A stretch of DNA of 64,000 bases from JABMMZ01 sp964438995 (GCA_964438995.1 CAYTMQ010000001.1:632155-696154); one strand, 5' to 3'. Shown: positions 1 to 7,699, numbered from the stretch's first letter. Numbers and translations: made by a program. The notes: generated by a model not told the origin, from the sequence alone.

Positions 1-1826
1 GCGGAGGAAATCAAGGCAAGGGCGGTGATTTGTTGTACAGATGGGGAAATCCACAAGCATACAATATGGGCACATCTAACGATAGAAAATTGTTTAGACA
101 GCATCACGCTTATTGGATACCTAATGGCATGAAAGACTCAGGGTGTATCATGTTGTTTAATAATGGACTTGATAGAGATACTGCCTATTCGAGTGTCGAA
201 GTGATTAAAACCCCAGTGCAATCCAATGGTTCTTATCAATCAAGTTTACCGTATTTGCCTGCTAATCCAATTTGGAAATACAAAGATTCAATACCTAAAA
301 ATTTCTATTCTTCTATAATTTCAGGTGCCGAGAGAATGCCTAATGGCAACACACTAATATGCAGTGGCGTTCAGGGTTTGTTCTTTGAAGTTACTCCTTC
401 AGGTAAAACAGTTTGGAAATATAAGAATCCTTTACTTGGTAACACTGTAAGAACTGATGGTGTTGCTGCAAACAATGCCGTTTTCAGATGTACATTTTAT
501 CCTTCAAGTTTCCCAGCATTTAAAAATAGAAACTTGTCGTCTGGCAGAGTTTTAGAGAAAGCCTCAATGACATATTCTTGCAACTACGAATATTTAGCAC
601 CTGCAATAGTCTCGCTTAAACCTAGCACAAAAAGCGTTGCAATCAATCCAGATACTGTTTTACAAATTGCATTTAGCGAAACCATCTTAAAGTCAATTGG
701 AACTATTAACGTATATGCTAATAATACTCTATTCGAAACCATAGCTGTTTCAAGTGATTTGGTAGATGTCAATAACAATGTGATGACGATTAGACATTTG
801 AAACAGTTTCCATTCAATACCAGAATAAGTATAGGTATGACTTCTAAAATTATTAGAGATTCATCTTTTAATTTTTTGATTTCACCATTGGATTCTTCAA
901 AATGGAATTTTACCATTAGAAATTCATTTCCAAAATTGTTGACTTTGTTGCCAGATAGTGGCTTGTTGAATGTGAAAACAGATGTTGTACCTAGTATGTT
1001 TTTTGATGAAAAAATTGGTAAATCAAGTTCAGGGAATTTTAAAATTTATGAAAATGGCGTGCTGAAAGAAGTGATATCCGTTAATAGCAATAAGATTTCT
1101 ACAGCAGGTAATTTGGTGACCATTCAACCAACAAATAAATTTGCTTACAATGCCATCATCGAAATAGAAGTTGATTCATGTTTAAGCAATAAGTATGGGT
1201 ATAAGAACAAACCAGTAAAGTCGGGTAAATGGGTGTTCAGAACGGTCTCACGAGCGTCCATTGTAAAATTGATACCATCGTCTATGTCGACTGAAGTTGA
1301 TGTTGCTCAAAAGCTAACAATGCAATTTGATAGAACTTTGACTTTAGATTCTATAAAACCAATCAGAATTTTTGAGAATGGCGTTTTGAAGCATCAATTT
1401 AATACAGATGCAGCAGCCGTAACATACAGTGGAAGCTACTTAAGCATTCAAACCAATACAGAATTCAAATCCAATTCTAGAATTGCGGTTGAGTTTCCAG
1501 TTGGGGCTTTAGTAGATCAAAATGGTACAAGTTTTAGTGGTATAGATACTTCAAATTGGTGGTTTACTACCACATCAAATTCATCCATTGCTTCAATAGA
1601 ATCAGCTAGATTTAAATTGTATCCAATGCCAGTTTCAGATAAATTTAGAATAGAATCTGAGATAGATATTGATAAGTTAGAGTTGGTGGATATAAATGGA
1701 AAAGTAATTAAAATAGAAGCCATTAAAAATGATGGTTATTGGGAGCTTAATTTGGAAGGATTGGTAAGTGGTTACTACATTCTAAGAATCAATGCTCAAT
1801 ATTCAATGAAAATATCGAAAACATAG
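1..1826 (+). CDS. Arylsulfotransferase-like secreted protein with T9SS sorting domain (5' partial)
   Basis: The reading frame is open from base 3, so the gene runs off the left edge and its start and signal peptide are missing. The first part (to about base 560) carries GGNQGKGGDLLYRWGNPQ, HHAYWIPNG, MPNGNTLICSG and VTPSGKTVWKYKNP, which are typical of the arylsulfotransferase (ASST)/PQQ-like propeller family of Bacteroidota. Three bacterial Ig-like (SbsA/Big_5 type) repeats follow, each with an ENGVLK- or NNTLFE-type strand. The last 75 residues (FKLYPMPVSDKF, ELVDINGKVIK, SGYYILRIN, MKISKT) form a T9SS C-terminal sorting domain, so the protein should cross the outer membrane by type IX secretion. 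True sulfotransferase activity is uncertain because most of the catalytic propeller lies outside the window. Confidence 0.8.
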   Translation, partial: GGNQGKGGDLLYRWGNPQAYNMGTSNDRKLFRQHHAYWIPNGMKDSGCIMLFNNGLDRDTAYSSVEVIKTPVQSNGSYQSSLPYLPANPIWKYKDSIPKNFYSSIISGAERMPNGNTLICSGVQGLFFEVTPSGKTVWKYKNPLLGNTVRTDGVAANNAVFRCTFYPSSFPAFKNRNLSSGRVLEKASMTYSCNYEYLAPAIVSLKPSTKSVAINPDTVLQIAFSETILKSIGTINVYANNTLFETIAVSSDLVDVNNNVMTIRHLKQFPFNTRISIGMTSKIIRDSSFNFLISPLDSSKWNFTIRNSFPKLLTLLPDSGLLNVKTDVVPSMFFDEKIGKSSSGNFKIYENGVLKEVISVNSNKISTAGNLVTIQPTNKFAYNAIIEIEVDSCLSNKYGYKNKPVKSGKWVFRTVSRASIVKLIPSSMSTEVDVAQKLTMQFDRTLTLDSIKPIRIFENGVLKHQFNTDAAAVTYSGSYLSIQTNTEFKSNSRIAVEFPVGALVDQNGTSFSGIDTSNWWFTTTSNSSIASIESARFKLYPMPVSDKFRIESEIDIDKLELVDINGKVIKIEAIKNDGYWELNLEGLVSGYYILRINAQYSMKISKT

Positions 1827-1846
1827 TGCTATAAAAATCGGTATTT

Positions 1847-1877
1847 AAAGTCGGCCTCTCGTAGGTCGACTTTTTTT
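1847..1877 (+). terminator. Rho-independent terminator after the ASST-like gene
   Basis: A 9-bp stem AAGTCGGCC/GGTCGACTT with one G-T wobble and a 7-base loop is followed by seven T. It sits 21 bases after the stop codon of the left gene and just before the 3' end of the convergent glycosyltransferase gene. Confidence 0.8.
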
Positions 1878-1879
1878 AT

Positions 1880-3406
1880 TTAATGATGCAATTCAAACAC
1901 TTTGATTTTACCCTGTGATGTAACAAATGTCATTGAATCAATCATGTTTCCTATACGTACTTCAAGAAGAGAATCGTTGCTGATTAAGTATTTAGGATGA
2001 GCTCCGTTGATGATATGGTCCATACGCGAGCTGTCGTGATCTGGTGAATATCTATGACCTCTAAGGTGTAAAAAATACAGCATGTTGTTTGGTGCTGGGT
2101 CTATACCAGCAACAACACATTGGTTTCTATTGATGCCTAATTCTTGCAGTTTGACTTTTAAAGAATCGTAAGTTTCTGCTTTTAAATGCGATTGTTCCCA
2201 GTAATTGCCTGGCGTATACCTTTCACTTAAATTGGTCGTTCCGCCATTGTATTGAATAGAAAACATCCAAACTACAGCAGACAAAATTGCAACTTTGATG
2301 TACCACATTTTTGATGGTAATTTTTGAATGGCTTCAGATAAGGCTAACCAGTTTAAGACAAAAGTTGGCATTAGGCAAATGATGTAATAATCGTGGTATT
2401 TGAATTGGTCTATCATTAAAAACAGAAAGGCAACTGAGCCAATCAAATTGATGATAGACAAATAGAACAGTTCATTAGAGATGAAACGTTTTAAGAGCAA
2501 TGGCAGTAAAAGAGCGCCAGAAAAAACGTAAATAAGAGGTTCTGAGAAGGTTTGTTGAGGCCAGTTGGCAAGGTATATCAACCAAGCAGTTTTATAGTCT
2601 TCAAGTTTGTCAGGAAGCGGAATGCGCATCATGAAATACTGACTGTTGTGCGTAGCAGCTAAGTGCTTGCTCCAAAAATACCATAATAGTGGGATGATAC
2701 AAGACAACAACAAAACAGTGATAGCGCGTTTTCTGTTAACAATTCGTATGTTTAATGGGTTTATAAAAGACAAAGTGACTAATCCCATTAAACTAAGTAA
2801 GTGGATGGCTGTAGTTGTTTTAGATGCCACAGCAAGAGAGAGGCAAACAATCAATAGTATTTCCATCCATTTGCTTTTAAAGTTTGGCAAATAAGGATGA
2901 AGAAAATACAATCTACTAAAGAGATACAATGCCATTAATGTGAGTCCTAATGCAGCAATATCTGGCAAGAAATTGGCCGAATAAAACATGAGTATTGGAG
3001 AGCATTGTAGAAGGCAAACCAAAAGAAATGAAATGATGGAATTCATTTTGGTTTTAAACAATAGAAACAGTCCAAACATGCCAAAACTGAAGAACACAAA
3101 ACTGATCAATCTAAACCAGAATTCGTCGTAAGAGAACAATTTGTAGAACAAAGCCGACAGGTAGGGAGTAAGAGGCAATTCGCAAGACACTATGCCGTCA
3201 ATACATCTGTTTTCATTGACTTGCGGATATAAAAAGTTTAGGCCATCATAATAATAATTCTGAGCCAGAGAAGCTCTATCGCATTGAGCGCTTTGATGCA
3301 CACCACAAGGCAATGCATTAAGGTGAGATAGAACACCTGTGATATTAGCAAACCATATCCAAGCGGCAAAGAAGCTAATGGTGATATAGATTTGCTTTTT
3401 TTTCAA
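1880..3406 (-). CDS. GT39/ArnT-like membrane glycosyltransferase
   Basis: This 508-residue protein has about ten or more hydrophobic segments. Its large first extracytoplasmic region comes right after TM1 and is followed by alternating helices and short loops, then a soluble C-terminal tail of about 90 residues. The layout matches the dolichyl-phosphate-mannose/ArnT-type (PMT_2, GT39/GT83) family, which moves a sugar from a polyprenyl-phosphate donor to lipid, glycan or protein on the outer face of the inner membrane. The start codon is TTG, one base after the stop codon of the rhodanese gene, so the two genes probably share a transcript. Acceptor and sugar cannot be told from sequence. The family call is good and the substrate unknown. 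Confidence 0.7.
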   Translation of the reverse strand: MKKKQIYITISFFAAWIWFANITGVLSHLNALPCGVHQSAQCDRASLAQNYYYDGLNFLYPQVNENRCIDGIVSCELPLTPYLSALFYKLFSYDEFWFRLISFVFFSFGMFGLFLLFKTKMNSIISFLLVCLLQCSPILMFYSANFLPDIAALGLTLMALYLFSRLYFLHPYLPNFKSKWMEILLIVCLSLAVASKTTTAIHLLSLMGLVTLSFINPLNIRIVNRKRAITVLLLSCIIPLLWYFWSKHLAATHNSQYFMMRIPLPDKLEDYKTAWLIYLANWPQQTFSEPLIYVFSGALLLPLLLKRFISNELFYLSIINLIGSVAFLFLMIDQFKYHDYYIICLMPTFVLNWLALSEAIQKLPSKMWYIKVAILSAVVWMFSIQYNGGTTNLSERYTPGNYWEQSHLKAETYDSLKVKLQELGINRNQCVVAGIDPAPNNMLYFLHLRGHRYSPDHDSSRMDHIINGAHPKYLISNDSLLEVRIGNMIDSMTFVTSQGKIKVFELHH

Positions 3407-3407
3407 A

Positions 3408-4022
3408 TTATTTTTTAGTTGACTTAGTTGGAACTACAGGTACGCGTGTTTCAGAGATTTTTTTAATACCTCCATAGACATTTTTCACCAATTGAAAACC
3501 ATTTTTCTTTAAGATACTGGATGCTATCATGCTGCTATAACCACCTCCGCAATAGACATAAACGACCTTTTCTTTATCTAGGTCTTTAAGTGAATCTTGT
3601 AGTTCGGTAACGGGATAGTTTTTAGAATCTATAACATGCCCTTCATTGTATTTATCAGAGGTTCTCACATCGATGATCAGCTCTTCTCTAAAGTTGATGT
3701 CCAATTCAAATTCTTCAGGAGAAATACTAATGACCATATCGATTGGTAATCCTAAATCTTTGTAGCCTTTGTAGCCATTTTCTATGAAGTGAAGGTTAGG
3801 GTATCCCATGACATTGAGTGTTTTTTCGGCTTCTTGATTGTTGTCGGCAACGATAATAAACTGTTGTTTGGTATCAGGAAATAGTCCTCTAAATCTCTCA
3901 GAGAACGGGCCATTTGTGCCGACATTGATGCTTGAGGGGATGAAGCCACGTTCAAAAATATCGGGCACACGCAAGTCCACTATAGTATAATTTGGAAGAT
4001 TTTTTGGGTCTACAAAATTCAT
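3408..4022 (-). CDS. Tandem rhodanese-domain protein
   Basis: This protein has about 204 residues and two rhodanese folds. The first (about residues 1-95) begins with the domain hallmark YTIVDLRVPDIFERGFI but has no cysteine at the active-site loop (IIVADNNQE), so it is probably inactive. The second (about 105-190) has LIIDVRTSDKYNEGH and the active-site loop VYCGGGYSS, with the cysteine that would carry a persulfide. I chose ATG at 4022 because a perfect -7 box (TATATTTG) lies five bases upstream of it; a longer TTG start at 4076 would lie upstream of that promoter. The gene leads a two-gene unit with the downstream glycosyltransferase. Sulfur transfer is inferred from the family, with no specific partner visible. 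Confidence 0.8.
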   Translation of the reverse strand: MNFVDPKNLPNYTIVDLRVPDIFERGFIPSSINVGTNGPFSERFRGLFPDTKQQFIIVADNNQEAEKTLNVMGYPNLHFIENGYKGYKDLGLPIDMVISISPEEFELDINFREELIIDVRTSDKYNEGHVIDSKNYPVTELQDSLKDLDKEKVVYVYCGGGYSSMIASSILKKNGFQLVKNVYGGIKKISETRVPVVPTKSTKK

Positions 4023-4027
4023 GGCTG

Positions 4028-4035
4028 CAAATATA
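4028..4035 (-). promoter_or_regulatory. Bacteroidota -7 box for the rhodanese gene
   Basis: Read on the minus strand this is TATATTTG, a perfect match to TAnnTTTG, five bases before ATG 4022. It decides the start codon. I see no convincing -33 TTTG. Confidence 0.6.
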
Positions 4036-4069
4036 GCAAGATAAATTTGTAGAATTGGCGAAATGCGGA

Positions 4070-4099
4070 TTGTCAATGTGCAAAAAGGTTGTAAATTTG
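4070..4099 (+). promoter_or_regulatory. Promoter of tRNA-Ser
   Basis: TTGTCA at 4070-4075 and TAAATTTG at 4092-4099 are separated by 16 bases and lie 11 bases before the mature tRNA 5' end. This is the usual arrangement for strong stable-RNA promoters in Bacteroidota. It lies back to back with the rhodanese promoter. Confidence 0.65.
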
Positions 4100-4110
4100 C
4101 ACCCTTACAC

Positions 4111-4198
4111 GGAGAGTTGTCCGAGTGGTCGAAGGAGCACGCCTGGAAAGTGTGTATAGGTCACAAGCTTATCTAGGGTTCGAATCCCTAACTCTCCG
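4111..4198 (+). tRNA. tRNA-Ser (anticodon GGA)
   Basis: The acceptor stem GGAGAGT (4111-4117) pairs with ACTCTCC (4191-4197), with discriminator G at 4198. The D-arm region is CCGAGTGGTCGAAGG, the anticodon loop CTGGAAAG gives GGA, a long variable arm follows as in class II tRNAs, and the T arm is TAGGGTTCGAATCCCTA. At 88 bases it is the normal size for tRNA-Ser. CCA is not fully encoded (GCA follows), so it would be added after transcription. The 3' end of this gene is duplicated three more times downstream (see the repeat entries). Confidence 0.95.
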
Positions 4199-4434
4199 CA
4201 ATAAATGCACAGGTAATCCTGTGCATTTTTGCGTTAGAGAGTTAGAGGATGAGAACCCTAAAGGGTTCGAGCCGAAGCGAAGCGAAGACCGGCGAAGCCA
4301 ATCCCTAACTCTCCGCAACAAATGCACAGGTAACCCTGTGCATTTTTGCGTAAGAGAGTTAGAGGATGAGAACCCTAAAGGGTTCGAGCCGTAGCGAAGC
4401 GAAGACCGGCGAAGCCAATCCCTAACTCTCCGCA
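4183..4434 (+). repeat. Two 117-bp tandem units carrying the tRNA-Ser 3' end
   Basis: The 18-base tRNA 3' segment AATCCCTAACTCTCCGCA occurs at 4183-4200, 4300-4317 and 4417-4434, exactly 117 bases apart each time. Units 4183-4299 and 4300-4416 differ at only four positions by eye. Each unit holds, in order: the tRNA 3' segment, a hairpin of the terminator type, the sequence GAGAGTTAGAGGAT (an inverted match to the acceptor side), CCCTAAAGGGTTCGA (T-arm-like), about 30 bases rich in CGAAGC, and then the next tRNA 3' segment. The T-loop sequence GGGTTCGA-ATCCC is thus interrupted by the CGAAGC-rich insert. The unit looks like a tRNA-derived structured element and not a coding sequence. Confidence 0.85.
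4204..4231 (+). terminator. Terminator hairpin directly after tRNA-Ser
   Basis: The stem ATGCACAGG/CCTGTGCAT with loop TAAT is followed by TTTT. It starts five bases after the tRNA and is the first of several hairpins that each follow a copy of the tRNA 3' end. Confidence 0.75.
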
Positions 4435-4658
4435 ATAAGATTGAAAGTTCAAGCGATAGCTTGGACTTTTTTAATGCCTCAAGCTTGAGTCTGAATCCAC
4501 TGAGGTGGTTCAAGCGAAAAGCTAGAGGTATTAAAAAATAAAACGTTAAGACGTTTTAGATTCAATCCTATTAAGCCCTCCCTAACGGGATCATAAAATA
4601 ATCTCTCACTCTCCGCAATAAACGTTCAGTTGGGACAGGGCATGCCCTGTCCCAACTG
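4435..4658 (+). repeat. Third, divergent element with a fourth tRNA 3' end and a 32-bp palindrome
   Basis: After the third tRNA 3' copy comes ATAA, a hairpin AAGTTCAAGC/GCTTGGACTT plus T-run (about 4444-4471), a second hairpin AAAACGT/ACGTTTT (4540-4557), and then a degraded fourth copy of the tRNA end, CTCTCACTCTCCGCA, at 4603-4617. That copy is again followed by ATAA and a hairpin: a perfect 32-base palindrome (4627-4658) centred on GGGCATGCCC. No coding gene is supported in 4199-4658; the reading frames there only trace the repeats. Confidence 0.7.
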
Positions 4659-5405
4659 TCACCCCGCAATCCAATGCCTAAATCTAGAGGCATTTTCCTG
4701 ACTGATGATGATATCATCGTTGGTTTTTGGAACGACATCTAAGAGTATTTTTCCTTTCGTGTGTGGCTTGAATCTGTCAATGGCCTTTATGTGGATGATG
4801 AATTGTCTATTAACTCTGAAAAATATTTTTTTGTCTAACATGTCCTCTAATTCACTTAAATTATAATCAGCTAAATATCGAGTACCATCATTTGTTACAA
4901 TAAATGAATGCTTATTTTCAGATTGTATAAATGCAATTGTATTGGCATCTAAGGCCATGTTGTATTGACCCTTATGAACAATTATTCTGTTCTTGATTTT
5001 ATTGACAAATCCAGAGTAATCTGAAGAAATAGAATTGCTGTTAAAGTGGTCCTTGAAATGATGGTATTTATTTAGTGCATTTTTTAAATGGTCAATGTTA
5101 AGGGGTTTAACAATATAATCAATGCCATAGTGTTTAAACGCTTTCATCAAATACTCGTCAAAGGCAGTTACAAACACAATGGGGCAATTCATATTACAAT
5201 GATCAAAGATATCAAATGAAATACCATCGTTTAATTGGATGTCAAAAAATGCTAGATCTGCTGTATTACCTTGATTGATCCATTCGATGGTCTCGCTTGT
5301 GCTTCCAAATTCACCCACTATCGTATATTGAAAGTCGCACTTTCTAAGCAGACTTTTAAGGTGCTCACGTGCTATTTTTTCGTCCTCAACTATTAATATA
5401 TTCAT
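4659..5405 (-). CDS. LytTR-family response regulator
   Basis: This 248-residue regulator has a receiver domain (residues 1-120, acidic pocket VEDE, phosphoacceptor Asp55 in AFFDIQLNDG, and Lys in the VKPLN motif) and a LytTR DNA-binding domain (about 140-245, with FFRVNRQFIIHI). LytTR proteins bind direct repeats about two helical turns apart. The gene overlaps the upstream histidine kinase gene by 20 bases, so the two are translationally coupled and form a cognate pair. Its stop codon falls one base beyond the 32-bp palindrome at 4627-4658. Likely targets are the two lipoprotein genes upstream (6495, 7092), inferred from position and a shared upstream motif. Confidence 0.9.
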   Translation of the reverse strand: MNILIVEDEKIAREHLKSLLRKCDFQYTIVGEFGSTSETIEWINQGNTADLAFFDIQLNDGISFDIFDHCNMNCPIVFVTAFDEYLMKAFKHYGIDYIVKPLNIDHLKNALNKYHHFKDHFNSNSISSDYSGFVNKIKNRIIVHKGQYNMALDANTIAFIQSENKHSFIVTNDGTRYLADYNLSELEDMLDKKIFFRVNRQFIIHIKAIDRFKPHTKGKILLDVVPKTNDDIIISQENASRFRHWIAG

Positions 5406-6426
5406 GATTATTGGATATTAATAATGGTATTTTCACATAAAACCAGCCATCAACTACTTCATATACTATGCGTTTTTGGGATAGCAAAGAATAGCGTTTA
5501 ATCAAATTTTCAAGTCCGATGCCTGTTGTTGTTCTTTGATTCGCAATTTCATTGATTTTATTGGATACTACCAGTTCATCATTAGAGACACGAATATGGA
5601 TGATTAAGTTGTCCTCAGAATTAAATTTATTGTGTTTTATGGCATTTTCAATGAGTATTTGTAATGAAATTGAAGGGATGATATAATTGTAATAGTCTAT
5701 CACATTTGGATGGATGTTTAAAATAATATCATCACCAAATCTTAAACGCATCAAATGGAAGTATTTTTGAGCAATTTCAATTTCTTGTTTCAAGAAGGCA
5801 AGTCCTTTGTTTCTGCTACTTAACACGTATTGGTACAATTCAGCTAAATTATGATTAAAGGTAGACGCTTTGTCTTTGTCTGTCTCAATTAGAAATCCAA
5901 GTGTATTTAACGAATTGAAGATAAAATGAGGATCTATTTGTGATTTTAAATTGTTCAATTCATTTTTAACCATAGTAAATTCAATCTCATCTGTATGTCG
6001 TTTTTCTTTGATGGTATTGACGATTAGCTCTTTTGTTTCGTGTACATGAGAAATGAATAAAACTGTAATTATCATAATCAAAATAAAATTGATAACGTAA
6101 GGCCAGCTGATATCTATTTGAACAATAAATTTATACCAAGAAACAGTAAATATAAGTGTCATTATACCAGTAAAAAGCATATATGACAATAAAAGAGTAG
6201 AGAGTTTTCTGATAGGTTGTTCGGTCCAATTGAATTTATTGCCAACATGTTGCAATATCTTACTATTGCCAATCAAAAGTATTAAGTTTAAAACCGAGTA
6301 ATAGAAGTATGAAATGAATAAGTATTTGTTGGGAGTCATCTCCATACAAAGCAATCCTGCCGTATGTGGAATAAAAACTCCACCTAACAGAATTAACAAA
6401 GTCAGAAGTAAATACTTGTTTAGCAT
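5386..6426 (-). CDS. LytS-type sensor histidine kinase
   Basis: This 346-residue protein has about four N-terminal membrane segments (within residues 1-130), a short coiled linker, the His_kinase domain with QIDPHFIFNSLNTLG (His167), and an ATPase end with SISLQILIENAIKHN and TGIGLENLIKRY. It belongs to the LytS/YehU class that pairs with LytTR regulators, and the downstream regulator overlaps it. No periplasmic sensor domain is visible, so the signal is probably sensed in or near the membrane. The ATG follows immediately after the T-run of a terminator (6428-6464), so its translation or expression may depend on read-through from the lipoprotein gene upstream. Confidence 0.9.
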   Translation of the reverse strand: MLNKYLLLTLLILLGGVFIPHTAGLLCMEMTPNKYLFISYFYYSVLNLILLIGNSKILQHVGNKFNWTEQPIRKLSTLLLSYMLFTGIMTLIFTVSWYKFIVQIDISWPYVINFILIMIITVLFISHVHETKELIVNTIKEKRHTDEIEFTMVKNELNNLKSQIDPHFIFNSLNTLGFLIETDKDKASTFNHNLAELYQYVLSSRNKGLAFLKQEIEIAQKYFHLMRLRFGDDIILNIHPNVIDYYNYIIPSISLQILIENAIKHNKFNSEDNLIIHIRVSNDELVVSNKINEIANQRTTTGIGLENLIKRYSLLSQKRIVYEVVDGWFYVKIPLLISNNHEYINS

Positions 6427-6464
6427 AAAAAAAGAGTTATTCTAGCTAGGTACTAGAATAACTC
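6427..6464 (-). terminator. Terminator or attenuator touching the kinase start codon
   Basis: Minus-strand transcripts from the lipoprotein gene meet a 12-bp stem (GAGTTATTCTAG/CTAGAATAACTC, 6434-6445 and 6453-6464) with a 7-base loop and then seven T, followed at once by the ATG of the kinase gene. It can terminate lipoprotein mRNA and leaves no room for a ribosome binding site between stem and ATG. Confidence 0.75.
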
Positions 6465-6494
6465 AATAATAGATAATTTGATTAAATTTAGCAA

Positions 6495-6959
6495 TTATCT
6501 TTTTACATAATACAAGGTTAATTGGTAGCCTGAGCCAGACAGCATAATGGTAAGTTTACTGTCAGTGAGTTCTTCAATTTGATAATCGTAACTGCCTATC
6601 GTTAATCTTGTTTCGCTGCTGTTAAATTTCCAATTGCCGCTCCCCGGACTGATTTGAGGGTCATTAGGGTTGCATTTAACTGCACCCATATCATATTCAT
6701 AAGCACCACCTACTTTAAAAATTGTATAGTCGTCTTTTGAACATTCTTTTACTTGGTCCCAAACGCTTCCGTTAGGATCTCTAGCATCAATTTCTAGCCA
6801 TTTACCAGTGGTAAGCATTTCGGTTAATGTTTTAGGTTTGTTGTTGGTGGTTGGGGTAACATTGTTGTCCTCTTTTTTGCAAGAAGTGATAGCGCTTAAT
6901 AATGTGAAACACAGCAATGACATTAAGGTCATTTTTTTGATGTAATTTTTTTGAATCAT
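6495..6959 (-). CDS. Lipocalin-like lipoprotein
   Basis: This 154-residue protein has a signal peptide ending in the lipobox LSAITSC followed by KKE, so it should be a lipidated envelope protein. A Thr/Asn/Pro-rich linker precedes a compact domain of about 105 residues with the strand pattern of small Bacteroidota lipocalin-like proteins (TTGKWLEID near its start, GNWKFNSSETRLTIG, and a terminal LTLYYVKR). It resembles the next gene (7092-7541) in length, lipobox, linker and WKF/WEF strand, so the two are probably paralogues. A terminator follows it and the LytTR kinase/regulator pair lies just downstream. The function is unknown; ligand binding is only a guess from the fold. Confidence 0.75.
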   Translation of the reverse strand: MIQKNYIKKMTLMSLLCFTLLSAITSCKKEDNNVTPTTNNKPKTLTEMLTTGKWLEIDARDPNGSVWDQVKECSKDDYTIFKVGGAYEYDMGAVKCNPNDPQISPGSGNWKFNSSETRLTIGSYDYQIEELTDSKLTIMLSGSGYQLTLYYVKR

Positions 6960-7041
6960 AAATCGTTATATTTTATTTGATAGCAAGACATTTCTATTGT
7001 TAGCTGCGATGCCTAAGAATTCTTGTTATTTAACTCAGTTG

Positions 7042-7071
7042 GGAATTTTTAGTACTGAAACCTGTTTATAT
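7042..7071 (-). promoter_or_regulatory. Candidate operator upstream of lipoprotein 6495
   Basis: The plus-strand blocks GGAAT (7042-7046), ACTGAAA (7054-7060) and TTTATAT (7065-7071) recur in the same order and with nearly the same spacing upstream of the paralogous gene at 7092. Here they lie 83-112 bases before the start codon. Confidence 0.4.
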
Positions 7072-7091
7072 GAACTTAAAGTTAACTAATC

Positions 7092-7541
7092 TTAGTATGC
7101 TTTTAATGCCCAAGTAGCATTACCTCCTGTAAACGGACTTTTAAATGTTACATTCATGGTTTTACTTGTCAAGTTTACGATGGCCCATGTGGTTTTATAA
7201 CTAGGTGTATTTTTGTCTAATAGTACTTTTGTTTTTTGATCTATAAACTCCCATGTTCCTTTATAGCCTGTTGTCACAAGAAGATAAGAGCCATCTTTGC
7301 TAATGTTTAGTTTCAATCCAACTGAACTTGGGTCGTTTGCCCCATTGTGAGTAGCCGCAACTACCTCCCAATTTCTAGATAAAGTGTCCTCTAAGGATAC
7401 AACTGTAGTGTTTGGTTTAGTGTTGTTTGTGTTGGTGTTGGTACTTGGCTCCTCTTTTTTACAAGAGCTAATAGAAGAAAGAATGATGAAGAAAAATAGA
7501 GTCAATTCTGCGGTTTTTTTAATGTAATGTTTTTGTTTCAT
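7092..7541 (-). CDS. Lipocalin-like lipoprotein, paralogue of the neighbour
   Basis: This 149-residue protein has a signal peptide with lipobox LSSISSC followed by KKEE, an Asn/Thr-rich linker and a beta-rich domain (SRNWEVVAATHNG, LNISKDGSYLLVTTGYKGTWEF, and a terminal ATWALKAY). The architecture matches the lipoprotein at 6495-6959. Both have a similar three-block motif about 70-115 bases upstream of their starts, which suggests shared regulation, possibly by the adjacent LytTR system. No catalytic motif is visible and the function is unknown. Confidence 0.7.
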   Translation of the reverse strand: MKQKHYIKKTAELTLFFFIILSSISSCKKEEPSTNTNTNNTKPNTTVVSLEDTLSRNWEVVAATHNGANDPSSVGLKLNISKDGSYLLVTTGYKGTWEFIDQKTKVLLDKNTPSYKTTWAIVNLTSKTMNVTFKSPFTGGNATWALKAY

Positions 7542-7637
7542 AAATGATATTATTTTAAAATAGACTTCTTAATAGGTTTTTAAGGTGTCTTTAAATTCGT
7601 GTTTGGTGACTCAAGCAAGGAAATTCCATTCCGAACT

Positions 7638-7669
7638 GGAATATTTCACAACTGAAAAAATCTTTATAT
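7638..7669 (-). promoter_or_regulatory. Candidate operator upstream of lipoprotein 7092
   Basis: GGAAT (7638-7642), ACTGAAA (7651-7657) and TTTATAT (7663-7669) repeat the arrangement at 7042-7071 and lie 97-128 bases before the start codon. The first block is also one arm of an inverted repeat ATTCCA-N8-TGGAAT (7623-7642). Confidence 0.4.
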
Positions 7670-7699
7670 AAAAAAAAGCCCCCAATTTCTTGGAGGCAT
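7670..7699 (-). terminator. Terminator on the minus strand
   Basis: Read on the minus strand, GCCTCC and GGGGGC pair around an 8-base loop (one mismatch) and are followed by eight T. The only candidate upstream gene is the broken one at 7715-7894, so this looks like a leftover of a once-expressed gene. Confidence 0.6.

Noticed and set aside
4183..4434. CRISPR array
   Set aside because: The tandem units are 117 bp and almost identical throughout, without variable spacers, and no cas genes are near.
4125..4513. Open reading frames on both strands across the tRNA-Ser repeats
   Set aside because: They include the tRNA itself and only trace the 117-bp repeats and hairpins. Repetition without stops explains them, and no start signal or protein-like variation is present.
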